Below, one piece after another: positions 33,910-43,879 of a DNA stretch of 64,000 bases; position 1 is the first letter of the stretch; each line of letters begins with the position of its first letter. The stretch is from positions 194,359,948-194,423,947 of the forward strand of contig NC_134082.1 of NCBI RefSeq assembly GCF_000715075.1. Reading direction: 5' to 3'. The notes below the pieces were generated by a model that saw nothing but the letters and a program-made list of their open reading frames with translations, was not told the DNA's origin and made no database searches. This DNA is from Nicotiana tabacum (taxonomy: Eukaryota; Streptophyta; Magnoliopsida; Solanales; Solanaceae). The translations under genes and the position numbers were made by a program.

Positions 33910-34233
33910 TGAAAACATGGAAGAATCGATCTGGATTTTGGAAAAATGTATTGTGGTTCATGTGAAAGAGGAAGAGATAAAGGAGGATCTTTCTAGAACT
34001 GAATTGGATAAAATGATCCTGATGGTGTGAGCCAGGTTGACCCTGCTTATTATATACAGCCCAATATACACATAACTAATGCAATATAAAGTCTAGAAAG
34101 ACTAACTACTAAACATAAGTGGGCCAGTTCCATAATTACAATAGGCCCAAATACAAGTGGTAAAATAAATAGAGGCTATGCTAATCGGTCTTTCCTTTTG
34201 GGACCAGATACCAAATAGTCCATGAATCCAACA
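33910..34233 (-). repeat. Copia-2 5' LTR (324 bp)
   Basis: On the plus strand it runs from TGAAAACATGG to GAATCCAACA, so on the minus strand it is TGTTGGATTC...CCATGTTTTCA. The inner side is fixed by the primer-binding site. The five bases after it (34234-34238, AATTA) are the candidate target site; its partner would lie beyond the CACTA insertion and is not visible. Confidence 0.88.
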
Positions 34234-34238
34234 AATTA

Positions 34239-34501
34239 TAGATGATAATAAGGAGTTGAATATTCTGATTCTTCTTAGATCGGAAGAGAAGGATAAAAGA
34301 AAAGATGTGCAAAGTTAGGCTTTGTATGTATTCGATAAAGAGAGAATCTTCACAGAGAATGTCAATGATACTCCTTACAAAAATATTCGATCCCCCTCTA
34401 GAATTACATCTCTTCATATTTATATTAGTACATGGAGCTATTGAGATTAGAAGAGTAGTATGGACCAAAATATAATTGTATAAACTTTAAGGAGTGAAAG
34501 T
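34239..34501. other. Unassigned 263 bp between Copia-2 and Copia-3
   Basis: AT-rich with no coding domain, no LTR-like end and no repeat of other parts of this window that I can see. It may be the original target DNA of Copia-2, or a fragment of an element not otherwise represented here. Confidence 0.4.
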
Positions 34502-34709
34502 TGTTAGTTAGTTAAGAGGTGCACATGTGTTGGTTATAATAGTGCACCTCCTCCAAATCTCTCTATTCTTCTTTCATTCTAACGAACTCATAAAGAAATG
34601 AAATTCCTCTCCTCCTTCTTTCTAGTTCCTCTCTCTAGTTCATAAGCTTACATTGATCATTGCGTGTATTAGATTTAGATCAAATTCCCAGTAATTCAAC
34701 ATTCTAACA
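34502..34709 (+). repeat. Copia-3 5' LTR (208 bp)
   Basis: TGTTAGTTAGTTAAG...CAACATTCTAACA, with complementary ends TGTTAG/CTAACA. The primer-binding site TGGTATCAGTGC (34710-34721) follows with no gap, a near match to initiator tRNA-Met. The five bases before it are AAAGT. Confidence 0.85.
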
Positions 34710-34787
34710 TGGTATCAGTGCAGTGATTGCTGGATCAGCAGTAATTCTCAAGTTTTTTGAAGCATCGAAGAACAGCTGAGCTTAATA

Positions 34788-35657
34788 ATGGCGGATGATG
34801 AAATCGGGAATCTTTCTCACAATCATCCACTTTTCCTAAAGGATTCAGATGGACCAGGAACTGCACTTATCTTGCTCAAACTCACAGGGCCAGAAAATTA
34901 TGCCCTGTGGAGTAGATTGATGCAAGTTGCTTTGCTGGTGAAGAACAAATTAGATTTTGTGGATGGAACATGCCTTAAAAGCTCATTTCGAGGAGATTTG
35001 GCAACACGGTAGGAGAGATACAACGCGGTGGTGTTATCGTGGTTGAGCAGCACTGTTTCAACAGAATTGGTGCCAAGTATTATGTATGCTTCAAGTGCGA
35101 AGAAAGTCTGGGATGAATTCAAGGAAGGATTTTACAAATGTGACTTGACCAGAATTTATCAGCTTTGGACAAAAATTGCAACCCTAAGGCAAGGTACTGA
35201 TTCTGTAACTAGCTATTTTTTAAAATTAAAGGATTTCTGGGATGAATTAGATATATTAGCACCTCTGCCTTCGTGTGATTATGAAGAATCAAGGACTTAT
35301 GTGGATCACCTAATAAGACAAAGGCTATTGCAATCCTAATGGAATTGAATGAAAGCTACAGTCATGTTAGGAGAGATGTTTTGTTGAAGAGGCCAGTGCT
35401 AAATGTTAATCAAGCCTATTCAATAGTGATGCAAGAGGAAAGTCAAAGAAAATTTGGTGTAGTAGAGGTCAATAGAGATCTTTTAACAATGTTAGTAAGA
35501 AAAGCTCAGGCTTTTAAGAATAAGAGGCCAGGACTGATCTGTGATTATTGCGGATACAAAGGTTATTTGAAGGAGAATTGTTACAAAATCATAGGCTATC
35601 CACCAGATTTCAAAAGTAAGAAGAAAGGGCAATTCAATCCAGGGGAAACCACATGCT
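34788..35657 (+). pseudogene. Copia-3 gag pseudogene
   Basis: ATG at 34788: 'MADDEIGNLSHNHPLFL', then a gag core with 'LTGPENYALWSRLMQVALL', 'VLSWLSSTVSTELVPSIMY' and 'VWDEFKEGFYKCDLTRIYQL'. A TAG at 35010 stands where relatives have Trp, and there is a one-base shift near 35320. The zinc knuckle at about 35545-35585 reads 'CDYCGYKGYLKENCYK', with Tyr where the His ligand belongs (CAT to TAT). The residual frame ends at 35657. Confidence 0.85.
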
Positions 35658-35820
35658 AATATGGCAAATACATATGAGGGTGTGAGTGTGAAGAATCAAT
35701 ATTAGCAGGGGAATTTTTTCACAGAAGATCAATATAAACAATTGGTGAATATGCTGACAATATCTTCAGCTGGTGACAATACTTCAAGTTCAGATGGTTC
35801 TGCAAATCTGGCAGGTACTG

Positions 35821-35872
35821 TATCTTTACTATCCAATGCACAATCATATCTTTACTATCCAATGCACAATCA
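35821..35872 (+). repeat. Perfect 26-bp tandem duplication in Copia-3
   Basis: The unit starting tatctttactatccaatgc occurs twice in a row (35821-35846, 35847-35872) with no difference, just upstream of the damaged protease site. The lack of divergence implies a recent event compared with the other mutations of the element. Confidence 0.95.
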
Positions 35873-38186
35873 TATGGAGCCTCACATCACATTACTTTTT
35901 GCAAAGACATTCTAGAAAGAATTAAGGAGATAGATAAAGGTAGCAATGATGGAGTACAAATTCCTACAGATTCTAGATCAGAGATTACATATACAAGAGA
36001 TGCAATAGTAATGGAAACACAAAGAATTACTAATGTTCTTCATGTTCCAGACTTTAAGTTCAACTTGCTTTCAGTGTCAAAGTTGACTAAAGAACTGTGT
36101 TGTTCAGCTTGTTTCTACCCTGATTTTGTAGTCTTTCAAGGACTCTTCAATGGCAAGGTACTGGGGATTGGTAAGGACAACAATGGTCTATATATACTGA
36201 AAAGGGAGAGAGTAGTAGCAGCAGTTTCAATACAAAAGGAATCTGTAGATACAACACTATGGCATCATAGGTTAGGGCATGCATCACCAATGTAATGCAT
36301 CATTTACCAGACTTGATGAACAAAGTGAATCAGAAAGTACAAGAAGACTGTCAAATCTGTCCATTAGCCAAGCAAAGTAGACTAAAATTTCCTACTAGTA
36401 GCAGCACATCTAGTTACAGTTTTCAGCTTGTGCATATTGATGTTCGAGGTTCGTATAAGAATTCCACTTATGATAGAAAGCATTATTTTGCTACATTAGT
36501 TAATGACTACAGTAGATACACTTGGATTTGCCTAATGAATTCAAAGTGCAAGGTGATTACTGTACTAAGATAATATTTGTTGCTAATAAAGAATCAGTTC
36601 GAAACAAGTATTAAGGTTCTGAGATCTGATAATGGAACTGAGTTCTATAATGCAAAATGTAATGAATTGTTATCTTACAAACATAGAGGTGGCCAGGGCA
36701 GTAATGTTTTAGAGTGGGATACCAAAATGATTTTGGGAAGACTGTGTCAAGACTGCAGACTACACTATTAACAAACTGCCTACTAGAGTATTAAAGGGTA
36801 AATCACCTTATGAAGTGTTGTATGGGAAGCCTTCTAAGATAGACCACTTGAGACTATTTGAATGTTTATGTTATACAAGCACTCTACCCAAAGGAGATAA
36901 ATTTCCACCTAGAGCAAGGAGAACTGTGTTGATAGGATATTTAGAAACTCAAAAGGGTTATAGGTTGTTTGATTTAGATTCCAAGACTTTTCTGGTTAGC
37001 AGGGATGTTAGTTTCAGAGAGAAGACATTCCTTTTTAAGCAATCAGGAGAGCCTCCTAAAGATCTGTTCCTTTTATCACCTATAAATCATACTGAGTGTA
37101 CAGTACAACCAACTCAGCATGTGCATGAAGGTCAATCACTCCAAGAAGAATCTGACACAGTCCCTAGTGAGGAACTTGCCCAGGTTGAAGAAGAAGACAC
37201 TGATACTACAGTAGGTGACAATAGTTATGCAACTACAGCAGATAAAATTGGTCATGATTTGGATGCTGGGATGGATAATGAAGCAAGTTTAGAGTTAGAA
37301 TCAGAAATGGAAAATGGAGCCTCTTCAGCTGAAGTGCCTATGCATAAAGAATTACATGAACAACCTGTCACAAGTTTAGAGTCTGTAGTTGCAAGGAGGT
37401 CCACTAGAGGATTTAAGCCTCCTATATGGCACAAGGATTATGTCACTAGTTGGACTCCTTCCAAGGGTCTTACTCACTCTATCACTAATAATGTACAATA
37501 TGAGCATCTACCAGCTCATTATCAGTCTTCTTTGACAGAATTTTCCAACAATATTGAACCTTCTTCCTTTAAAGAAGCATCACAAGATGACAGATGGGTT
37601 GATGCCATGAAACAAGAGATACATGCTCTCGAGGAAAATAATACATGGGAGATAGTTGACTTTCCATCAAGAAAGAAACCAATAGGCTCAAAATGGGTTC
37701 ACAAGATAAAATATAAAGCTAATGGGGAGATAGACAGATTCAAAGCTAGATTGGTTGCAAAGGGCTACACACAACAGGAAAGTCTAGATTATCATGAGAC
37801 ATTATTTCCTATTGCCAAGATGGTTAGAGTCAGGACTATCATCAGTTTAGTAGCTTCTGAAGGATGGAACCTCTATCAAATGGATGTCAACAATGCATTC
37901 ATGTAAGGTGACCTCATAGAAGATGTCTACATGAACCTGCCACAGGGATTTCATAGGCAGGAGAAGTCCAAAGTGTGCAAGTTGCTGAAATCACTATATA
38001 GATTTAAGCAGGCATCAAGACAATGGAATATCAAGTTGTCTAATGCATTGCTCAATGCTGGATACTCTCAAAGTGCCTATAATCATTCCATGTTCACAAA
38101 AAGGGGAGATGGCAGGCACATAGTTATAATTCTTGTATATGTTGATGATATACTAATCACAGGAAGCAACAATGATCTGGTAAAGT
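35873..38186 (+). pseudogene. Copia-3 pol pseudogene: protease remnant, integrase, RT
   Basis: The protease reads 'SYGASHHITFCKDI': the segment with the catalytic Asp (WIIDSG in relatives) is missing. GAG-pre-integrase is at 36011-36295 ('VLHVPDFKFNLLSVSKL', 'LWHHRLGHASPM'). The integrase has 'CQICPLAKQSRLKFP', 'FQLVHIDVRGSYK' and 'RSDNGTEFYNAKCNELL', then a deletion that removes the region with the catalytic Glu. The C-terminal region resumes at about 36720-37080 ('LPTRVLKGKSPYEVLYGKP', 'VLIGYLETQKGYRLFDL'). After an acidic linker, RT runs from about 37570 ('ASQDDRWVDAMKQEIHALEE') to 'VYVDDILITGSNND' at about 38135-38180, with a TAA at 37903 where Gln is expected. Confidence 0.88.
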
Positions 38187-39154
38187 GGCGCGCAATACAT
38201 CCATAAGTGAGACTCTACTAGGCACAACTTTGTAGACTCCCTAGGACACGACCCGCTCTGATACCACTTTGTCATGCCCCAAACCTGGTGAGGCGTAGCT
38301 GGCACCCGGTGTCGCACTGGCTCGAGAAAACCACTCTACAACTCTTTTTTTTCTTAACTATAATGGGCCAGCATGGCCATAACTCGTAATGTACAACTGT
38401 AAGTGGAAAAACACTGTATCACTGAATCATTTTTCTTAAAACATGAATACATATGGGTCGTCAAGGCCTCTGACATATTGTAAAAAATGAACCTATGTCT
38501 ACAAATCATCTAAGAATAATTGACATCAAATGGGACAGGGTACTGGCCTACCCATAGGTCTGTAGTAAAACTCTAACACGATGACTCATAGACTTGGCTG
38601 CACTCCGAATGAGGTGGAGTCTTACCGATCATTCGTTGAATGCCAATCTCGTCTACTATGAGGGCTCGTCAAACTGATATCTATACATGCAGGCATGAAT
38701 GCAGTGTCCCCAACAAAAGGATGTCAGTACAAATAATGTACTGAGTATATAAGGCATGTAAATAAATATGTAAAGAGCATGGAAGAAACATGGAGTAAAA
38801 GACTCAACCTGTAAGTCTGAATAGCTCTGTAAATCATGAAATATTTATAAAACCATGAATATGCACAAAAATGTCATGTAATGCATAGCTTTGTACGTAC
38901 ATAACATCATCAGGCCTCTGAGGGCACCCCATCATATCATCTCGGCCACTATGGGCAAATCATCAATGTATACCAGCTAATCAGGTGGTGGTGCGTATAT
39001 AACGCCATAACCTTTTCCCATATCCATATAATATACATATATACTCGTATATAACACCATCTGGTTATGAGTTAATGTACATGTATAAATGCATGAAATA
39101 CATGAGAAATACGTTAATAGATTTTTTCGGAATGCCATAAAAATCAATATACAA
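38187..39154 (-). mobile_element. Gypsy-3: minus-strand Gypsy LTR fragment with a short internal stub
   Basis: On the minus strand the LTR ends ...TTTGGGGCATGACA (plus 38270) followed by AAG and the primer-binding site TGGTATCAGAGC (38266-38255, exact tRNA-iMet complement), then about 70 bp of leader reading gggtcgtgtcctagggagtc. The LTR part is 38270-39154 and is cut at 39155 by Gypsy-2. The five bases TACAA (39150-39154) would be the Gypsy-2 target site. No coding sequence is left. Confidence 0.8.
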
Positions 39155-39884
39155 TGAGGACCCAAAAGGTCATCACTTATTTTAAAACAAAATTTTCGTG
39201 TACTGAGTCCTTGAAAACCTCATTTAGAGTCACCTCGATTTGCGTACGCATTCCGGACGCGTAGCTGGAAAGCTTAAATATGAAATTTTGTGAAAAATGA
39301 TAAGTTTTGACTGTAAAATGAAAAAATTTGACTTCGGTCAACATTTTGGATAAACGGGCCCAGATCCATGATTTGACAGTCTCGGAGGGTCCGTAGGAAA
39401 ATATGGGACTTGGGCGTATGCCCGGAATCAAATTTCGAGATCCCCAGCCCGAGAAATGAATTTTTAAAGGAAATTATTTTCTGAAAATTTTTAAGGAAAT
39501 TTAAAATAAAGTTTGATTAGAAAGAGATGGTATCGGGCCCGTATATTGGTTCTGGTGCCAAGTATAGGTCTTACATATGGTTTAAGTCATTTCTGTATAG
39601 TTTGGTTGAAAACGGACGTCGTTTGACGCGATTCGGACCTAAATTGCTAAATTTGATACTTGATGAAGTTTGAGAAAAAATTCTTGATTTTGAGGTTTGA
39701 TTCATTGTTATTGAGGTTATTTTGGCGATTTGATCGCACGGATAAGTTCGTATGATGTTGTTGAGTTAGTACGTGTATTTGGTTAGGGGCCCCGAGGGCT
39801 CGAGTGTGTTTCGGCAAGTTTTGAACTTAGGAAAAAGTTGCAGATTAAGAGAGGTTGCAGGTCTCTGAAGTCAGGTCTCGCGAT

Positions 39885-40066
39885 CCGCGGTGGAAACTTC
39901 GCGGCCGCGGTGGGAGCTCCGCGACCGCGGTGGGTTATATGCGGTCTATGGTGAGCAAGGCCAAGACTCCGCGGCCGCGCTCGATTTCTTGCGGTCCGCG
40001 GTGAAGCTCCGCAGCCGCAGTCCTTTTTATGCGGTCCGCCGGGAGGGTCTGAGAGGGGTATAAATA
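39885..40066 (+). promoter_or_regulatory. GC-rich repeat block and TATA box of the Gypsy-2 LTR
   Basis: Imperfect repeats of gcggccgcggt / gcggtccgcggtg, rich in SacII-like ccgcgg palindromes, end 14 bp before TATAAATA at 40059-40066. The position matches a core promoter with an upstream element; transcription start would be about 30 bp downstream. Promoter activity is inferred. Confidence 0.7.
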
Positions 40067-40924
40067 GACGGGATTTCCAGTTATTTTCATTTTTCAAAAC
40101 CCCAAAAACATAAGAGGCGATTTTTCAAACAACATTTTTTCTCCAAATCAATTGTAAGTCATTTTTAACTAGTTTTCTTTAATCATTAACATTTTTTAAC
40201 ATGATTTCAACTTCAAATCAATTATTTTCATGGGGGAAATTGGGTGTTTTGGGTAGGACCTAGGTTTTTCAAAAAAATAAGGATTTGGACCTCTATTGGG
40301 GTTCGATTTCAAAACAAATTACATATTTGAGCTCGTGGGAGAATGGGTAATCGGGTTTAGGTCTGAATTTCGGGTTTGGACCAAGCGGGCCCGGGGTCGA
40401 TTTTTGACTTTTTGGGAAAATCTTTATAAAACCTATTTTCATGCATTAGAATTGATTCATTTAGCACTTATTGATGTAATTAAGTAACTTGTGGCTAGAT
40501 ACGAGTGAATTGGTGGTGGAATCAAGGGGTAAAGCTACAATTGAAACTTGAGTTGTGTTCGAGGCATCGAGGTAAGTGTTTGGTCTAACCTTAGCTTGAG
40601 GGATTAGGAGTTGTGTCCTATTTGCTATTTGCTTCTTGTCGAGTACGACGTATAGGCATGGTGACGAGTATATATATATTGGTGTCAAGCATGACCGTGA
40701 GTCTTATATTGTGATTTTCATGAGTTCGTTGTATTATTCATGCCTTGGTGAAGATTTCTAATTGTTGTATAAAGTTTGTGGAAAGAATTGTGACCTATGA
40801 ACATTGAGGAGAATTGGCTCGAGTTATGAAATGAGTTGTGAAAGAATAAGTGATAATCGAACCACTAGAGCATTGGCTCGAGTTGTGAAGTGAATTTTGA
40901 AGTAAAAATTGAGAAAGAGATGAG

Positions 40925-41060
40925 ATCATTATGTTGTCATCCTTGCCGGGCTATTGTTGATTTATTTGTTGTTCCCTTGCCGGGATTTAATTGTTTAATT
41001 GTTGTTCCCTTGCCAGGATTTAATTGTTTAACTGTTGTTCCTTTGCCGGGATCTCTATTA
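40925..41060. repeat. Tandem repeat, unit about 38 bp, in the Gypsy-2 LTR
   Basis: Four imperfect copies with the core ttgttcccttgccgggattt followed by aattgtttaa. The function is unknown. Confidence 0.8.
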
Positions 41061-41109
41061 CTATTTTGTTTATTCCCTTTCCCCTTTGCTTGTGATTGTT
41101 TTTTGGGTG

Positions 41110-41410
41110 AGGAAGAGTGTTAAAGCATGAAGGGTGATGTCGTGCCATGTTTGTTATTGTGAGGAAAGAGTATAAAGCACAAAGGGTGATGTCGTGTCGC
41201 ACAACGTTCCATTCCGTGCCGAATCTATTGATTATATAGTGAGGAAAGAGAGTAAAAGCACGAAGGGTGATGCCGTGCACATTTTGATTATATGATTGTT
41301 TTGGTAAGGACGAGAGTAAAAGCACGAAGGGTGATGTCGTGCATATTTTTATTATATAACTGCTTTGGTGAGGTTGAGAGTAAAAGCACGAAGGGTGATG
41401 CCGTGCAAAT
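41110..41410. repeat. Tandem repeat with hairpin core, unit about 65-70 bp, in the Gypsy-2 LTR
   Basis: Five copies of gagagtaaaagcacgaaggg followed by tgatg(t/c)cgtgc. Each can form a short hairpin with arms such as gcacga/tcgtgc around a constant loop agggtgatg (arms at 41125/41140, 41177/41192, 41258/41275, 41322/41337, 41386/41402). The loop is better conserved than the spacer between units. Confidence 0.8.
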
Positions 41411-42133
41411 TGTTGATTTCTGCTTCCTTGTTGATATTCCAGTTATGTTGTTTCTTTCCTTACCTGATGCCTTTCTATTCAAAGCTAATATCTCCCTCAC
41501 AGCATGTTTCCCCCTCCCACGTTGACTGGTTATTTATGTATTTCTTTTCTTCTGCATATAGATATATGAATTGCACAGGTTTATTTGGTAGTCTGGTCCT
41601 AGCCTCGTCACTACTTCGCCGAAGTTAGGCTAGACACTTACCAGCACATGGGGTCAGTTGTGCTGATACTACACTCTGCACTGTGTGCAGATCCAGGAGC
41701 AGCTTTCGAACGATAGTTGGAGTGTTTCCTTCAGTCCACCCGGAGACCCAAGGTAGACCTGCAGGCGTCCGCAGGCCCTGACGTCTCCCTCTATCTCAAT
41801 TTCTTGTTTCATTTCCTTTTGTTTAGAAATAGTGTATTGTATTTCTTCAGACCTTGTATGTAGTAACTCTTAGACAGTCTGTGACACTGTAACACCAGGT
41901 TTTGGGGTATTTGAGGTTTTAAAAGTTATAATAGACGTAGCCTTAAGATATATAATTGTTGACTTACGCTTATTTATTTAAAATTCTGCTTTTATCATAT
42001 TATCGACTTGTGTTTGTTAATAGGAAGCAAAAAAAAAGGAAGTGTAGTAATTAGTTAAGGTTTGGCTTGCCTAGCTCCCATTAGTAGGCGTCATCACGAC
42101 TCTTGAGGGTGGGAAATTCGGGTCGTGACAAGT

Positions 42134-42145
42134 TGGTATCAGAGC
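42134..42145 (+). other. Gypsy-2 primer-binding site
   Basis: TGGTATCAGAGC, an exact complement of the initiator tRNA-Met 3' end, three bases after the LTR. Confidence 0.95.
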
Positions 42146-42327
42146 TCTAGGTTACATAGGTCTTACAGTTCACAGACAAGCTTAGTAGAGTCTGAGGGAT
42201 CGGTACAGAGACGTTTGTATTTATCCCTCAGGGGCTACAGAGTTAGGAAAAACTTCACATTCATTCTTTCCTGTCGTGCGATTTTATTTCTCAATGCTAA
42301 TTGAACTTCTACTCTGTTGTTTTGCAG

Positions 42328-43792
42328 ATGGCGAGAACACGCGCTTCCTCATCCTCCGCTCAGCAGCTCGAGCCCCCAGCAGCAGTTCCCATGAGGGGCA
42401 GAGGGCTAGGCCGAGGCCGTGCTAGAGGCCGAGGTGGGGCCAGATCTCAACCCTGAGCAGCAGCCCCAGTGACGGAGCCTCAGGTTGATTTTGATGAGGA
42501 GGTTCTAGCTCTAGCAGTCCCGGTGGGCCCATCTCGGGCCCAGAGGGTTTTATGGCTACCCCAATTCTTCAGGATGCTCTGGTCCGATTAGTGGGCCTCA
42601 TGGAGAGTGTCACCGGGGCAGGCTTGCTTCCTATAGCACCAGCTGTCTCTCAGGCTGGGGGAGGGGACCAGACTCCTGCTACTCGCACTCCGGAGCAGGT
42701 AGCTCCTCAGATTCAGACTCTAGCGGTTCAGCTAGTTTGAGCAGTACATTCGGGTGTGGTATCTCAGACCGGTGATGGAGTGGCTATGTCCGCCGATGCT
42801 TTGTGGAGATTGGATAGGTTCACCAAGCTCTTCACTTCTACTTTTAGCGGTGCATCTACTGAGGATTCCCAGGATTATCTAGATAGCTGCCACGAGGTTC
42901 TCAGGAACATGGGTATTATTGAGACCAATGGGGTTGATTTTGCAACATTTTGATTGTTTGGATCCGCTAAGACTTGGTGGGGGGATTATTGCTTAGTGAG
43001 ACCAGCCGGATCGCCAGCCTTGACTTGGGAGTAGTTTACAGTGTTGTTCCTGGAGAAGTTTCTCCCCGTTACTCAAAGAGAGGCCTATCGGAGGCATTTT
43101 GAGCGCCTCCAGCAAGGTTCCATTACTATTACCCAGTATAAGACCAGGTTCATCGACTTAGCTCGCCATGCTCTCATTATACTCCCCACCGAGTGAGAGA
43201 GGGTGAGGAGGTTTATTGATGGTATTATTCAGCCGATTCATCTTCAGATGGCTAGAGAGGCTAGGAGTGAGATTACTTTTTAGGAGGCGGCCAATGTGGC
43301 CCATAGAGTTGAGATGGTTCTGTCACAGGGAGGCGGTCATGGGTCAGACAAGAGGCCCCATCATTCAGGCCGATTCAGTGGTAACTCATCCGGAGGTCGA
43401 GACTCGTATGGTAGAGGCCATCCTCTTAGGCCCTTTCAGTCAGTGCTCCAGGTTTCTGACGGTACTTTCGATGGTCGTGGTCCCAGATGCAGTATTACGA
43501 TCAGCAGTCCTACAGTGCACCACCTACTCCTATAAGTGCACTGCCGCTTCAAAGTTTTCGGGGTGGTCATTCAGGTCGCCAGGGCCAGCAGACTCAGCAG
43601 CCGAGGGCTTGTTACACGTGTGGTGATCCGGGTCACATTTCCAGGTTTTTCCCTCAAGCACTGAGTAGCTCTCAGCATCAGGGTTCTTGTGCTATGGTAC
43701 AGGCACCAAGTGTTCCACAGCCCGCCCAACCAGCTAGAGGTGGGGGTAGAGGTGCTAGAGGTGGAGGTAGAGGTACTAGAGGTGGAGCTTAG
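42328..43792 (+). pseudogene. Gypsy-2 gag pseudogene
   Basis: ATG at 42328: 'MARTRASSSSAQQLEPPAAV' then 'RGRGLGRGRARGRGGAR'. Stops at 42454 (CGA to TGA in type), 43032, 43194 and 43281, plus several frameshifts. The core includes 'DALWRLDRFTKLFTSTFSGA', 'ETNGVDFATF', 'FLEKFLPVTQREAYRRHF' and 'YKTRFIDLARHALI'. The zinc knuckle at about 43605-43655 reads 'CYTCGDPGHISRFFP': the last Cys is Phe. An RGG-like tail from tandem ggtggaggtagaggt units (43735-43790) precedes the TAG at 43790. Confidence 0.88.
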
Positions 43793-43879
43793 GAGCCATA
43801 GGTGGAGGCCAGCCAGCTGCAGGCCGTCCCAAAGATGTAGTTCAGGGTGGTGGGGCCTAGCCCTGATGTTACGCCATTC

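Larger units (their letters stand above)
17134..34233 (-). mobile_element. Copia-2: Ty1/Copia element, minus strand, interrupted four times
   Basis: In minus orientation: 5' LTR 34233-33910, primer-binding site 33909-33898, gag/protease/integrase 33474-31385, foldback insertion, integrase/RT linker 30333-29375, Gypsy-1 insertion, RT piece 18971-18835, AAG filler, RT/RNase H 18409-17328, 3' LTR 17380-17134 cut by the CACTA end. The two LTR pieces align over about 240 bp (shared 'cttattatatac', 'aatagaggctatgctaatc', 'ccaaatagtccatga'). The four coding blocks join in the correct order of a Copia polyprotein, so this is one element, not four. Confidence 0.9.
34502..38186 (+). mobile_element. Copia-3: Ty1/Copia element, 5' two thirds
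   Basis: 5' LTR 34502-34709, primer site 34710-34721, gag, protease, integrase and RT up to just past YVDD. It stops in 'GSNNDLVK' at about 38186, where a minus-strand Gypsy fragment begins. The rest of RT, RNase H and the 3' LTR are absent. A second, diverged fragment of the same family lies at 47412-48249. Confidence 0.88.
39155..42130 (+). repeat. Gypsy-2 5' LTR (2976 bp)
   Basis: Begins TGAGGACCCAAAAGG and ends GGGTCGTGACA. U3 contains a CpG-rich array (39885-40045) immediately before a TATA box (tataaata, 40059-40066). The downstream part has two tandem arrays (40925-41060 and 41110-41410). It shares the first ~1.6 kb with 1-1677 in reverse. Short frames inside have no domain. Confidence 0.9.

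Noticed and set aside
34497..38186. AAAGT at 34497-34501 and 38182-38186 as the target duplication of Copia-3
   Set aside because: There is no 3' LTR before 38182 and the RT frame is still running there; a 5-base match is likely by chance.
42134..42145. tRNA gene at the TGGTATCAGAGC sites
   Set aside because: Only 12 bases match a tRNA 3' end, right after LTR ends. These are primer-binding sites, not tRNA genes.
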